From positions 4,644 to 9,904 of the forward strand of contig NHBL01000030.1 of NCBI GenBank assembly GCA_002167465.1: a stretch of DNA of 5,261 bases, written 5' to 3'. Positions 1 through 5,261 of this stretch are shown here, one piece after another; positions within the stretch are counted from its first letter, which is position 1; every line of letters begins with the position of its first letter. The stretch is from a bacterium TMED6. Lineage in GTDB: Bacteria > Fidelibacterota > Marinisomatia > SCGC-AAA003-L08 > D37C17. The notes below the pieces were generated by a model that saw only the letters and a program-made list of their open reading frames with translations, was not told the origin of the DNA and made no database searches. The position numbers and the translations under genes are program-made.

Positions 1-240
1 ATTTCAGAATCATCTTCAAATTATGAAAAAATAATCAATTTTGTAAATGAAACAGATGAAGTAGTCGAATGTTTTGCTACAACAGGAAGAGGTTCACATA
101 TTTTGATAGTTGAAACTCAGAATACAGGTTCACTAGAAAAATTACTGAGAACAATACAGTCTTGGCCAAATGTTATTAGGACTGAAACACAAATTATTCT
201 ATCAGAAAATAAAATTTTTACACAAATAAATAAAAAATAA
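1..240 (+). CDS. Lrp/AsnC-family transcriptional regulator, C-terminal part (5' end outside window)
   Basis: Frame 1 is open from the first base to TAA at 238-240, giving the last 79 residues of a protein whose start lies upstream. The visible part resembles the C-terminal ligand-binding (RAM/AsnC_trans_reg) domain of Lrp/AsnC regulators: a strand with VVECFATTGRG (residues 21-31), then HILIVET, a helix SLEKLLRTIQSW, and a last strand with NVIRTETQIILS. The family is usually about 150 residues, so roughly half is present and the N-terminal winged-helix DNA-binding domain is not seen. Family members bind amino acids, oligomerise and control amino-acid and nitrogen genes. The stop lies 16 bases before the glutamine synthetase start, so cotranscription and a role in nitrogen control are likely inferences. 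A stand-alone RAM-domain protein lacking the DNA-binding domain cannot be excluded from this window. Confidence 0.72.
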   Translation: MSESSSNYEKIINFVNETDEVVECFATTGRGSHILIVETQNTGSLEKLLRTIQSWPNVIRTETQIILSENKIFTQINKK

Positions 241-244
241 TATT

Positions 245-250
245 AAGGAG
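245..250 (+). promoter_or_regulatory. Ribosome binding site of glutamine synthetase
   Basis: AAGGAG lies 6 bases before the ATG at 257, a near-ideal Shine-Dalgarno match and spacing. It decides for this ATG over the in-frame ATG at 269 (Met5), which would sit 18 bases away from it. The site lies in the 16-base gap after the regulator gene, fitting translation of a second cistron. Confidence 0.75.
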
Positions 251-256
251 TATTAT

Positions 257-1267
257 ATGAATAAAATAATGGTTGAGTATATATGGATAGATGGTCATAT
301 TCCGACAGCTAAATTAAGAAGTAAAACTAAAGTTGTAGACAATAAAGTGTCCTCTCCTTCTGACCTTCCCGACTGGAGTTTTGATGGTTCTAGTACAATG
401 CAAGCAGAAGGTAGTTTTAGTGATTGTTTATTAAAGCCTGTTCACATAATGAAAGATCCCCTTAGAGGCGGTAATAATTTATTGGCTATGTGTGAAGTTT
501 TTAATTCTGATGGAAGTGTTCATAAAAGTAACAAAAGAGCACAATTAAGAGAGTTAGCTGAAAAGCATAAAAATCAAGAATGTTGGTTTGGTATAGAACA
601 AGAATATACTTTTTTTGATGGAATAAAACCATTAGGCTGGCCTGATAATGGCTTTCCTGCTCCACAAGGAGGTTATTATTGTGGTGTTGGGTCCGATGAA
701 GTGTTTGGAAGAGAAATTGTTGAAGAGCATATGGAGGCATGTTTAGACGCAGGTATGAATCTATCTGGAATTAATGCTGAAGTTATGCCAGGTCAATGGG
801 AGTTCCAAATTGGACCATTAGGACCATTGGAAGTTTCTGATGAAGTATGGCTTGCAAGATGGTTATTATACAGAATTGGTGAAGATTATGGAGTCAGTGC
901 AACTCTTGATCCTAAGCCAGTAAAAGGTGATTGGAATGGAGCTGGTGCTCATACTAATTTTAGTACTAAATCTATGCGTGAGCCTGGAGGTATTAAAATT
1001 ATTGAAGATGCTTGTAAGAAACTTGGAAAAAATCATGATAAGCATATTGATATGTATGGTGCTGATAACGAATATAGATTAACAGGGGATCATGAAACTT
1101 GTAGTATTAAAGATTTCAAATATGGAGTAAGTGATCGAGGTGCGTCTATAAGGATACCAATGCAAACTGCGAATGATGGGTATGGATATTTAGAGGATAG
1201 AAGACCCTCTGCCAATATGGATCCTTATTTAGTTTGCACAGCATTAATGGATACAATTTTATCTTAA
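257..1267 (+). CDS. glnII: Glutamine synthetase type II (GSII, eukaryotic-type)
   Basis: Catalyses ATP-dependent condensation of glutamate and ammonium to glutamine in the cytoplasm, the entry step of nitrogen assimilation. The 336-residue length fits GSII (about 330-370), not GSI (about 470). The N-terminal beta-grasp part begins with EYIWIDG (7-13) and holds WSFDGSSTMQAEG (40-52). The catalytic barrel shows WFGIEQEYTFF (110-120, with metal-ligand candidates E114 and E116), GINAEVMPGQWEFQIGP (171-187, E175 and E182), NGAGAHTNFST (227-237), YRLTGDHET (273-281), RGASIRIP (294-301) and YLEDRRPSANMDPY (311-324). All the main active-site blocks look intact. GSII enzymes are typically decamers and lack the GSI adenylylation loop, so control is more likely transcriptional, perhaps by the upstream Lrp/AsnC-type protein; that is inference. 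A strong terminator follows 20 bases after the stop. Confidence 0.96.
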   Translation: MNKIMVEYIWIDGHIPTAKLRSKTKVVDNKVSSPSDLPDWSFDGSSTMQAEGSFSDCLLKPVHIMKDPLRGGNNLLAMCEVFNSDGSVHKSNKRAQLRELAEKHKNQECWFGIEQEYTFFDGIKPLGWPDNGFPAPQGGYYCGVGSDEVFGREIVEEHMEACLDAGMNLSGINAEVMPGQWEFQIGPLGPLEVSDEVWLARWLLYRIGEDYGVSATLDPKPVKGDWNGAGAHTNFSTKSMREPGGIKIIEDACKKLGKNHDKHIDMYGADNEYRLTGDHETCSIKDFKYGVSDRGASIRIPMQTANDGYGYLEDRRPSANMDPYLVCTALMDTILS

Positions 1268-1279
1268 ATTATTAAGATA
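1260..1279 (+). repeat. Small AT-rich inverted repeat over the glutamine synthetase stop codon
   Basis: ATCTTAA at 1261-1267 pairs with TTAAGAT at 1272-1278 around a 4-base loop, and T1260 with A1279 extends the stem to 8 bp. It contains the TAA stop. With only one G-C pair it is a weak hairpin and may be chance in AT-rich DNA. It could help protect the mRNA 3' end together with the terminator just downstream. Confidence 0.3.
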
Positions 1280-1287
1280 TAAAGTTT

Positions 1288-1336
1288 TAAAAAAATTACC
1301 TCTTTTAGTCTTTAATAAAAAGAGGTAATTTTTTTA
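1288..1336 (+). terminator. Rho-independent terminator after glutamine synthetase
   Basis: A perfect 19-bp inverted repeat: 1288-1306 pairs with 1318-1336 around an 11-base loop (1307-1317). The core is TTACCTCTTTT / AAAAGAGGTAA, followed on the right by a run of seven T (1329-1335) and preceded on the left by a run of seven A (1289-1295). The symmetric A and T tracts would let it work in both directions, though no minus-strand gene is seen nearby. It closes the regulator-glutamine synthetase transcript and separates it from the transporter gene. Confidence 0.88.
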
Positions 1337-1363
1337 TTAGTTATAACTTAAATTTAAAGAATC

Positions 1364-3352
1364 ATGGAAAATTTTATTAGTCATCAAATAATTTTATTAA
1401 TAGTCATTTCTTTTGCTATTGTTTTTTTTACAATGGAAATTCTTCCTCTTGAAGTAACCGCTTTAGCTGCTGTTGGATTATTACTTTTATTTGATGTTAT
1501 TACAATTGATCAAGCAATTTCAGGTTTTAGTAATAATGCAGTAATAACAATAGGCGCTATATTTATTTTAAGTAGATCACTTGTTAAAACAGGTTTTTTA
1601 GAAGTATTAGCACAATTTTTGTATAAACTTGGTGGAAATAACGCATGGGTTACTATCAGTATATTTTTTATAACAGTTTCCTTAGTATCTGGATTTATTA
1701 ATAATACAGCTGCTGTTGCAATTTTTATTCCAGTTATATTTAAAATGTGTCAAAAATTCCACATTAGTCCTACAAAGTTACTAATGCCTTTATCTTATGC
1801 GGCTATTTTAGGTGGTACTTTAACATTAATTGGCACTTCAACAAATTTAGTAGTTAGTTCTGTTGTTGAGAATACTTACGAATATTTTATCGATTGTTCT
1901 GATCAGGTAGATGAATCTGGAAGTATTTATAAAATATGTTCTGATGAAGACGGTTGGAAGTCTGATATGGGTAATAATAGATATGATATTGGTGATAAAT
2001 ATTTGGATATTAATAATAATAAAGTCTGGGATAAACTTGAACCAATTTCAATGTTTGAATTTACTAAAATAGGGTTAATATTTATGGTTATTGGTATAAT
2101 ATACATTACTATTGTTAGTAGATGGTTTTTACCTTCTCGTGCCATAACAACCTCATTGACTCAAAAATATCACATGCAAAAGTATTTAACAGAGTTTAAA
2201 GTTCCTGAAAATTCTAAATTAGTAGGTAAATCATTCAATTACCTTAATATTTATAATGAATATGGTTTTCAGCCTTACAAAATAATAAGAGAAAATCAGG
2301 AATTAATTTATAATTTAAATTCTGCTATCATACACAAAGATGATGTTGTTATTGGACAAATTCAACTAGGTGAAATAATAAGATTTAAAGATAACATCAA
2401 TGTACTGCTTCTTTCAGATGTAAAAATAAATCAAAGTGAACTAACAGGGCAAAATTTTATTTTAGTTGAAGGTCTTGTTTCACATCAATCCTCAATAATA
2501 GGTAAAACATTAAACGATTATGATTTTAAACATAGATTCTCATCATTTGTTTTAGCAATTAAAAGACAAAAAGAATTATTAAGAGAAAAAATCGCTCATA
2601 TTAAACTTAAATTTTCTGATACAATTCTTATTATGGTCCCTAAAATAAAATTGAATAGTTTAAAACAGTCTAAAGATTTAATTATATTAGAAGAGCTTGA
2701 TATTCATCTCAGATACCAGCAATACTGGTGGCTATCTATATTAGTCATTCCTATGATTATGATATTATCATCATTGGGAATTGTATCTATTGTTAAAGCC
2801 GTGATCTTAGGCGCTATTACATTACTAGTATTAAAAGTATTATCAATACAAGATGCATATGAGTCTATTGATTGGTCCGTTATTTTTTTAATAGCTGCAC
2901 TTATTCCTTTAGGGCAAGCTTTGCATACAACAAAAGCTGATATTACTATAAGTAATTTTATTTTGTATTTAGCTGATATTATGATGCCATTTTTTAATGA
3001 GCAAACATATTTTATAATTATTATATCATGTCTTTACTTTTTATCAATGATTATCTCTTCTTTCTTATCAAATGCTGCAGTAGCAATTGTATTTACTCCT
3101 ATTGCAATTGCAATTAGTAATTATTCAGGCATTGATCCTAGACCTTTAATTTTTGCAGTCTGCTTAGGTGCATCTAATAGTTTTCTTACTCCCATAGGTT
3201 ATCAAACAAATATGATGGTTTATGCTCCAGGGCAATATAGATTTAATGATTTTATAAAAGTAGGACTTCCGTTATCAATATTATTTTGGATACTAGCTAC
3301 TTTTTTAATCACATATTATTGGCCAATAGAACAAATTCCATATTCAATTTAA
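1364..3352 (+). CDS. SLC13/DASS-type sodium:anion symporter with two RCK_C domains
   Basis: Inner-membrane permease of the divalent anion:Na+ symporter superfamily, 662 residues. The N-terminal membrane half (about 6-166, plus a helix at 232-256) carries the Asn-Asn-Thr hairpin motif at 113-115 (FINNTAAVAIFIP) and GTSTN at 157-161. The C-terminal half (about 453-652) repeats this with SNAAVAIVFTP (569-579) and IGYQTN (611-616). Between the halves lie two RCK_C/TrkA-C-like domains (about 273-345 and 358-428), as in SLC13-type permeases with cytoplasmic regulatory domains. Such proteins import sulfate, dicarboxylates or related anions; the substrate cannot be told here. Odd: residues about 173-227 form an acidic hydrophilic insert (see separate entry). 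The ATG is the first after an in-frame TAA at 1355-1357, and a membrane helix starts at once, which supports it. No good Shine-Dalgarno is visible. Confidence 0.9.
   Translation: MENFISHQIILLIVISFAIVFFTMEILPLEVTALAAVGLLLLFDVITIDQAISGFSNNAVITIGAIFILSRSLVKTGFLEVLAQFLYKLGGNNAWVTISIFFITVSLVSGFINNTAAVAIFIPVIFKMCQKFHISPTKLLMPLSYAAILGGTLTLIGTSTNLVVSSVVENTYEYFIDCSDQVDESGSIYKICSDEDGWKSDMGNNRYDIGDKYLDINNNKVWDKLEPISMFEFTKIGLIFMVIGIIYITIVSRWFLPSRAITTSLTQKYHMQKYLTEFKVPENSKLVGKSFNYLNIYNEYGFQPYKIIRENQELIYNLNSAIIHKDDVVIGQIQLGEIIRFKDNINVLLLSDVKINQSELTGQNFILVEGLVSHQSSIIGKTLNDYDFKHRFSSFVLAIKRQKELLREKIAHIKLKFSDTILIMVPKIKLNSLKQSKDLIILEELDIHLRYQQYWWLSILVIPMIMILSSLGIVSIVKAVILGAITLLVLKVLSIQDAYESIDWSVIFLIAALIPLGQALHTTKADITISNFILYLADIMMPFFNEQTYFIIIISCLYFLSMIISSFLSNAAVAIVFTPIAIAISNYSGIDPRPLIFAVCLGASNSFLTPIGYQTNMMVYAPGQYRFNDFIKVGLPLSILFWILATFLITYYWPIEQIPYSI
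1880..2044 (+). other. Acidic insert with EF-hand-like loop inside the SLC13 transporter
   Basis: Residues about 173-227 of the transporter separate the GTSTN helix from the next helix (232-256). Related permeases usually connect these with a short loop. The stretch is rich in Asp, Asn, Gly and Tyr and has two Cys (178, 192). Residues 215-226 (DINNNKVWDKLE) place Asp, Asn, Asn, a backbone position, Asp and Glu at positions 1, 3, 5, 7, 9 and 12, the EF-hand calcium-loop pattern, although position 6 is Lys rather than Gly. In the SLC13/DASS fold this connection should face the periplasm, and the RCK_C domains following the next helix fit that topology. Calcium binding is inferred, not shown. 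Confidence 0.55.
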
Positions 3353-3436
3353 ATCTAAAAGTTTTTTTTATTACATAATGTTACTTTTATAGTTAGGTAA
3401 AGTTTAATTATTATATAACAGAAAAAAAGTATGGAT

Positions 3437-3457
3437 GTTAACAAGAATATTGTTAAC
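3437..3457. promoter_or_regulatory. Interrupted palindrome, candidate operator
   Basis: GTTAACAA (3437-3444) and TTGTTAAC (3450-3457) are perfect 8-bp inverted arms around a 5-base spacer, so 21 bp with centre-to-centre spacing suited to a dimeric helix-turn-helix protein. The right arm overlaps TAACTTTG (3454-3461), which fits the TAnnTTTG -7 element known in Bacteroidota; no clear TTTG -33 partner is seen. If used, transcription would start near 3468 with a short leader. It could instead act as a small RNA hairpin. The regulator is unknown. Confidence 0.4.
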
Positions 3458-3485
3458 TTTGTGCTCAAATTAATATATTGCAAAT

Positions 3486-3490
3486 AGGAG
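3486..3490 (+). promoter_or_regulatory. Ribosome binding site of the surface-protein gene
   Basis: AGGAG ends 5 bases before the ATG at 3496, the only clear Shine-Dalgarno in this intergenic region. It fixes the start of the long open-ended reading frame, whose first residues form a signal peptide, so both lines of evidence agree. Confidence 0.75.
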
Positions 3491-3495
3491 ATACT

Positions 3496-3561
3496 ATGTT
3501 AAATAAAACAAAAACAATATTTTTCAGTATAGCATTAATGATGTGTTCATTTATGTATGCT
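3496..3561 (+). other. Signal peptide of the modular surface protein
   Basis: Codons 1-22 encode a Lys-containing N-region (MLNKTK), a hydrophobic core (TIFFSIALMM) and a small-residue end MYA, with cleavage predicted before Glu23. Cys17 does not sit in a good lipobox because Met precedes it, so signal peptidase I export is favoured over lipoprotein processing. Confidence 0.75.
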
Positions 3562-5261
3562 GAAGTAATAGTAGGGCTAGGTGCTGTTACAGAAACTAGT
3601 GCTGAAATTACAATGGACACACCATCTGACGTTGGTGGTTTTCAGTTCGATGTAATAGGTGCAAACGTAACTGCAGGTGCTGGTGGTTTAGCGGCTGATG
3701 CAGGTTTTACTGTTTCAACAGGTGGAGAAACTGTTCTAGGTTTTTCATTTTCTGGAGGGTTTATTCCCGCTGGAAGTAATGGTGTTTTAACAAATTTATC
3801 TGGAACATTTCCAGAAGATGTATGTCTATCATTAGGTTCAGGAGCAATTTCAGACACTTCAGGTGGTGCTTTAGAAGTAACATTTGGAGAGAGTGATTGT
3901 GATTATACAGAGCCATGTGATGAAGATGCTGATAATGATGGTGTTTGTGACGATGTTGATGATTGTGTTGGTGAATACGACGAATGTGGTGTTTGCAATG
4001 GCGACGGATCAACATGTAATACAGAACCAATGCTTGGTTTTGGTGCTTGGGATTCAGAGAATCTAATGCTTGATATTGATGTGACTGTAGGAGACGTTGA
4101 TTTAGCTGGATTTCAATTTGGTGTAACAGGTGTGACTATTTTAGCTGCTGCTGGTGGTTTAGCAGAAGAAAATGGTTTTACAGTTTCAACTAGTCCAAGT
4201 ATTGTGATAGGTTTTTCACTTACAGGATCAACAATTGCTGCAGGGACATCAGGTGTTTTAACATCTTTAATGTTAAGCAGTGTTGATGATTTAGAAGGAT
4301 GTATCGTTGATGTAGTTTTATCTGATCCAGATGGTGGTTCAATTGTTGATGATTATATGATTGGTGATTGTATAGTTGTTGGTGAAGTTGTTGAAGGATG
4401 TACAGATATAGATGCATGTAACTATGATATGGATGCAAATACAGATGACGGTTCATGTACGTATCCTGAAGAAAATTTTGATTGTGATGGTAACTGTGCT
4501 GTTGAAGAAGACTGTGCTGGTGAATGTGGTGGTGACGCTATTATTGATGAGTGTGGTGTTTGTGAAGGTGATAATACAAGTTGCTTAAACGTAGTTTATT
4601 TTGGTGCTGTAACAGAATCAGATGATGGTAACAGCATGGAAATTTGGTTATCAGCTGTAACTGATGTTGCTGGATTCCAATTTGATGTTACTGGCGTTGA
4701 TGTTTTTGATGCTGCAGGTGGTGTTGAGGATTTAGGGTGGACAGTAAGTTTTAATGAGTCCGGTACTGTTATAGGTTTTTCTCTTACAGGTGGAGTTCTA
4801 TCTGAAGGTGACCATTTACTTACAGTGTTAGATTTTGATGTAGCCGATTTTGAAGGTTGTATATCATTTGATAATGATGGTGCTCTTGCCGATGCAGATG
4901 GAAATACGTTACCGTCAGCAACTGGTGATTGTTTTATGTTCGAATCTGCTATGGGTGGATGTACTGATGATATGGCATGTAACTATGATATGGATGCAAA
5001 CGTTGATGATGGTTCATGTACATATGCTGAAGATAACTTTGATTGTGATGGCAACTTTATTGCAACTCAAGTACAGATTGTACACAACTCTGCTAGCCCG
5101 ACAGTTGATATTTATTTAGATGGTGAATTAGCTATTGGAAACTTTGAATACAGAACAGCTACTCCAGTTTTAACATTACCAACTATGTTTACAGTAGGTA
5201 TTGCTCCAGCTGGTGGAGATATTATAGCAGATTTTCCATTTGAATTAGTTGAAGGTGGTTC
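3496..5261 (+). CDS. Secreted modular protein: cohesin-like repeats, Cys-rich linkers, DUF4397 (3' end outside window)
   Basis: The frame stays open for 588 codons to the window edge, with no stop. Residues 1-22 look like a Sec signal peptide: KTK near the start, hydrophobic core, cleavage probably after MYA. Three related beta-rich modules resembling cohesin/carbohydrate-binding folds follow (about 24-135, 179-292, 365-479). Each has GFQF (48, 205, 393), a VIGFS-like strand and a Cys pair (110/135, 269/292, 455/479). Linkers are Cys- and Asp-rich: 136-174 has a thrombospondin type 3-like calcium repeat (DADNDGVCDDVDDC) and DECGVC; 301-363 has ACNYD..DDGSC and a second DECGVC; 488-520 repeats ACNYD..DDGSC. 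From about 523 a DUF4397-like domain begins (VQIVHNSASPTVDIYLDG). It is likely an exported or cell-surface protein, perhaps adhesive; its function is unknown. A C-terminal sorting domain may lie beyond the window. Frame and start are certain; function is not. Confidence 0.9.
   Translation, partial: MLNKTKTIFFSIALMMCSFMYAEVIVGLGAVTETSAEITMDTPSDVGGFQFDVIGANVTAGAGGLAADAGFTVSTGGETVLGFSFSGGFIPAGSNGVLTNLSGTFPEDVCLSLGSGAISDTSGGALEVTFGESDCDYTEPCDEDADNDGVCDDVDDCVGEYDECGVCNGDGSTCNTEPMLGFGAWDSENLMLDIDVTVGDVDLAGFQFGVTGVTILAAAGGLAEENGFTVSTSPSIVIGFSLTGSTIAAGTSGVLTSLMLSSVDDLEGCIVDVVLSDPDGGSIVDDYMIGDCIVVGEVVEGCTDIDACNYDMDANTDDGSCTYPEENFDCDGNCAVEEDCAGECGGDAIIDECGVCEGDNTSCLNVVYFGAVTESDDGNSMEIWLSAVTDVAGFQFDVTGVDVFDAAGGVEDLGWTVSFNESGTVIGFSLTGGVLSEGDHLLTVLDFDVADFEGCISFDNDGALADADGNTLPSATGDCFMFESAMGGCTDDMACNYDMDANVDDGSCTYAEDNFDCDGNFIATQVQIVHNSASPTVDIYLDGELAIGNFEYRTATPVLTLPTMFTVGIAPAGGDIIADFPFELVEGG
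3898..4017 (+). other. Cys/Asp-rich linker 1 with thrombospondin type 3-like calcium repeat
   Basis: Residues 135-174 contain seven Cys and many Asp. Residues 144-157 (DADNDGVCDDVDDC) fit the DxDxDGxxDxxDxC pattern of thrombospondin type 3 repeats, which bind calcium. DECGVCNGDGSTC (162-174) follows and recurs in linker 2. It likely forms a rigid, calcium- and disulfide-stabilised spacer between modules 1 and 2. Confidence 0.6.
4396..4494 (+). repeat. 33-codon Cys-rich repeat, copy 1 (linker 2)
   Basis: Encodes residues 301-333, beginning GCTD and containing ACNYDMDAN, DDGSCTY and NFDCDGN. It matches copy 2 at 28 of 33 residues and 82 of 99 bases by hand alignment, with a 26-base exact match (4414-4439). 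Here it is followed by Cys334 and a further Cys-rich stretch including the second DECGVC motif (351-363). This motif is familiar from surface proteins of marine FCB-group bacteria. Confidence 0.85.
4957..5055 (+). repeat. 33-codon Cys-rich repeat, copy 2 (linker 3)
   Basis: Encodes residues 488-520, the second copy of the GCTD..ACNYD..DDGSC..DCDGN unit; its 26-base exact match with copy 1 is at 4975-5000. Unlike copy 1 it is not followed by Cys: residue 521 is Phe and the DUF4397-like domain starts almost at once, so the rest of the linker is missing here. Four Cys remain, an even number that can pair. Confidence 0.85.
5062..5261 (+). other. DUF4397-like domain, N-terminal part
   Basis: Residues 523-588 of the surface protein: a strand with TQVQIVHNSASPTVDIYLDG (524-543), then FEYRTATPVLTLPTMFTVGIAPAGG. 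The order of 'V.IVH.SP..VDIYLDG', 'Y...TP...LP' and a closing strand ending in an Ala-Gly turn is typical of DUF4397, a beta-sandwich found in exported bacterial proteins. The domain is cut by the window edge, and its function is not known. Confidence 0.7.

Larger units (their letters stand above)
3353..3495. other. Intergenic region between transporter and surface-protein gene
   Basis: 143 very AT-rich bases. No convincing terminator follows the transporter: a T8 run at 3362-3369 has no stable stem before it, and the only foldable piece (3375-3411) is two 5-bp AT-rich helices split by a 3x3 internal loop, without a T tract. The right part holds the interrupted palindrome (3437-3457), a possible promoter element TAACTTTG (3454-3461) and the ribosome binding site of the next gene. 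Confidence 0.6.

Noticed and set aside
501..740. Minus-strand reading frame of 79 codons inside glutamine synthetase
   Set aside because: It lies wholly within a clearly conserved gene, shows no recognisable domain, and its composition is what the antisense of AT-rich coding DNA would give.
1927..2145. Minus-strand reading frame of 72 codons over the transporter insert
   Set aside because: It is the antisense of the transporter gene; the sense frame has clear family motifs on both sides and the antisense product has none.
3353..3420. Terminator after the transporter gene
   Set aside because: The T8 run at 3362-3369 lacks a preceding stable stem, and the fold at 3375-3411 is only two short AT-rich helices with an internal loop and no T tract.
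3496..3561. Lipoprotein signal with Cys17 as lipidation site
   Set aside because: The residues before Cys17 are Leu-Met-Met; a lipobox needs a small residue just before the Cys. Cleavage after Ala22 by signal peptidase I fits better.
3642..4456. Several short reading frames on both strands (minus 3642-3857, 3761-4030, 4220-4456; plus 3884-4066)
   Set aside because: All are shadows of the long plus-strand frame from 3496. Their His/Gln/Leu-, Met/Val- or Pro-rich products come from reading its repetitive Asp/Gly codons out of frame.
4396..5055. CRISPR-like or mobile-element repeats
   Set aside because: The two 99-base copies are 561 bases apart, in frame, and encode the same Cys-rich protein unit, so they are protein-module repeats. 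No inverted ends, target duplications or transposase were seen.
4850..5119. Plus-strand 89-codon reading frame near the right end
   Set aside because: It is out of frame with the surface-protein gene, which stays open through this region with conserved repeats and the DUF4397 start; the product is a low-complexity Met/Val/Leu-rich shadow.
1880..5261. Cohesin-dockerin partnership between the surface protein and the EF-hand-like transporter insert
   Set aside because: The insert has one calcium-type loop, whereas dockerins use a duplicated pair. Cohesin-like folds are common without dockerin binding, and the two genes seem to be separate transcription units.

Overview
The window is a compact, AT-rich piece of bacterial chromosome with all genes on the plus strand. 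It holds one gene cut at the left edge, two complete genes, and one long gene that runs off the right edge. The best guess for the source is an uncultured marine bacterium of the Fibrobacterota-Chlorobiota-Bacteroidota (FCB) side, most likely Marinimicrobia (SAR406), less likely marine Bacteroidota. This rests on the A+T-rich codon choice, a eukaryotic-type glutamine synthetase (GSII), and the Cys-rich motifs ACNYD..AN.DDGSC and DECGVC in the last gene, which I know as common in surface proteins of those groups. It is inference, not proof.

Left block (1-1336): the C-terminal half of an Lrp/AsnC-type regulator ends 16 bases before glutamine synthetase type II. The tight spacing and the strong Shine-Dalgarno in the gap suggest one transcript, closed by a strong Rho-independent terminator at 1288-1336. 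An amino-acid-sensing regulator followed by the main ammonium-assimilating enzyme makes a coherent nitrogen unit.

Middle block (1364-3352): a 662-residue SLC13/DASS-type sodium-coupled anion transporter carries two cytoplasmic RCK_C (TrkA-C) domains between its two membrane halves. It also has an unusual acidic insert of about 55 residues, predicted to be periplasmic, containing a good EF-hand-like 12-residue loop. The substrate cannot be read from the sequence.

Right block (3496-5261, open at the window end): a secreted modular protein of at least 588 residues. In order it has a signal peptide, three cohesin-like beta modules each with a conserved Cys pair, Cys/Asp-rich linkers between them (one like a thrombospondin type 3 calcium repeat, two with the ACNYD..DDGSC motif), and the start of a DUF4397 domain. 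Because it has no stop codon in the window, a simple ORF scan can miss it; several short ORFs on both strands in this region are its shadows. A 21-bp interrupted palindrome lies 38 bases upstream of its start and overlaps a TAnnTTTG-like promoter element.

No tRNA, rRNA, mobile element, CRISPR array or non-coding stretch over 300 bases was found. The most interesting points are the modular architecture and its internal duplication, the transporter insert, and the upstream palindrome. I see no convincing new multi-gene system.
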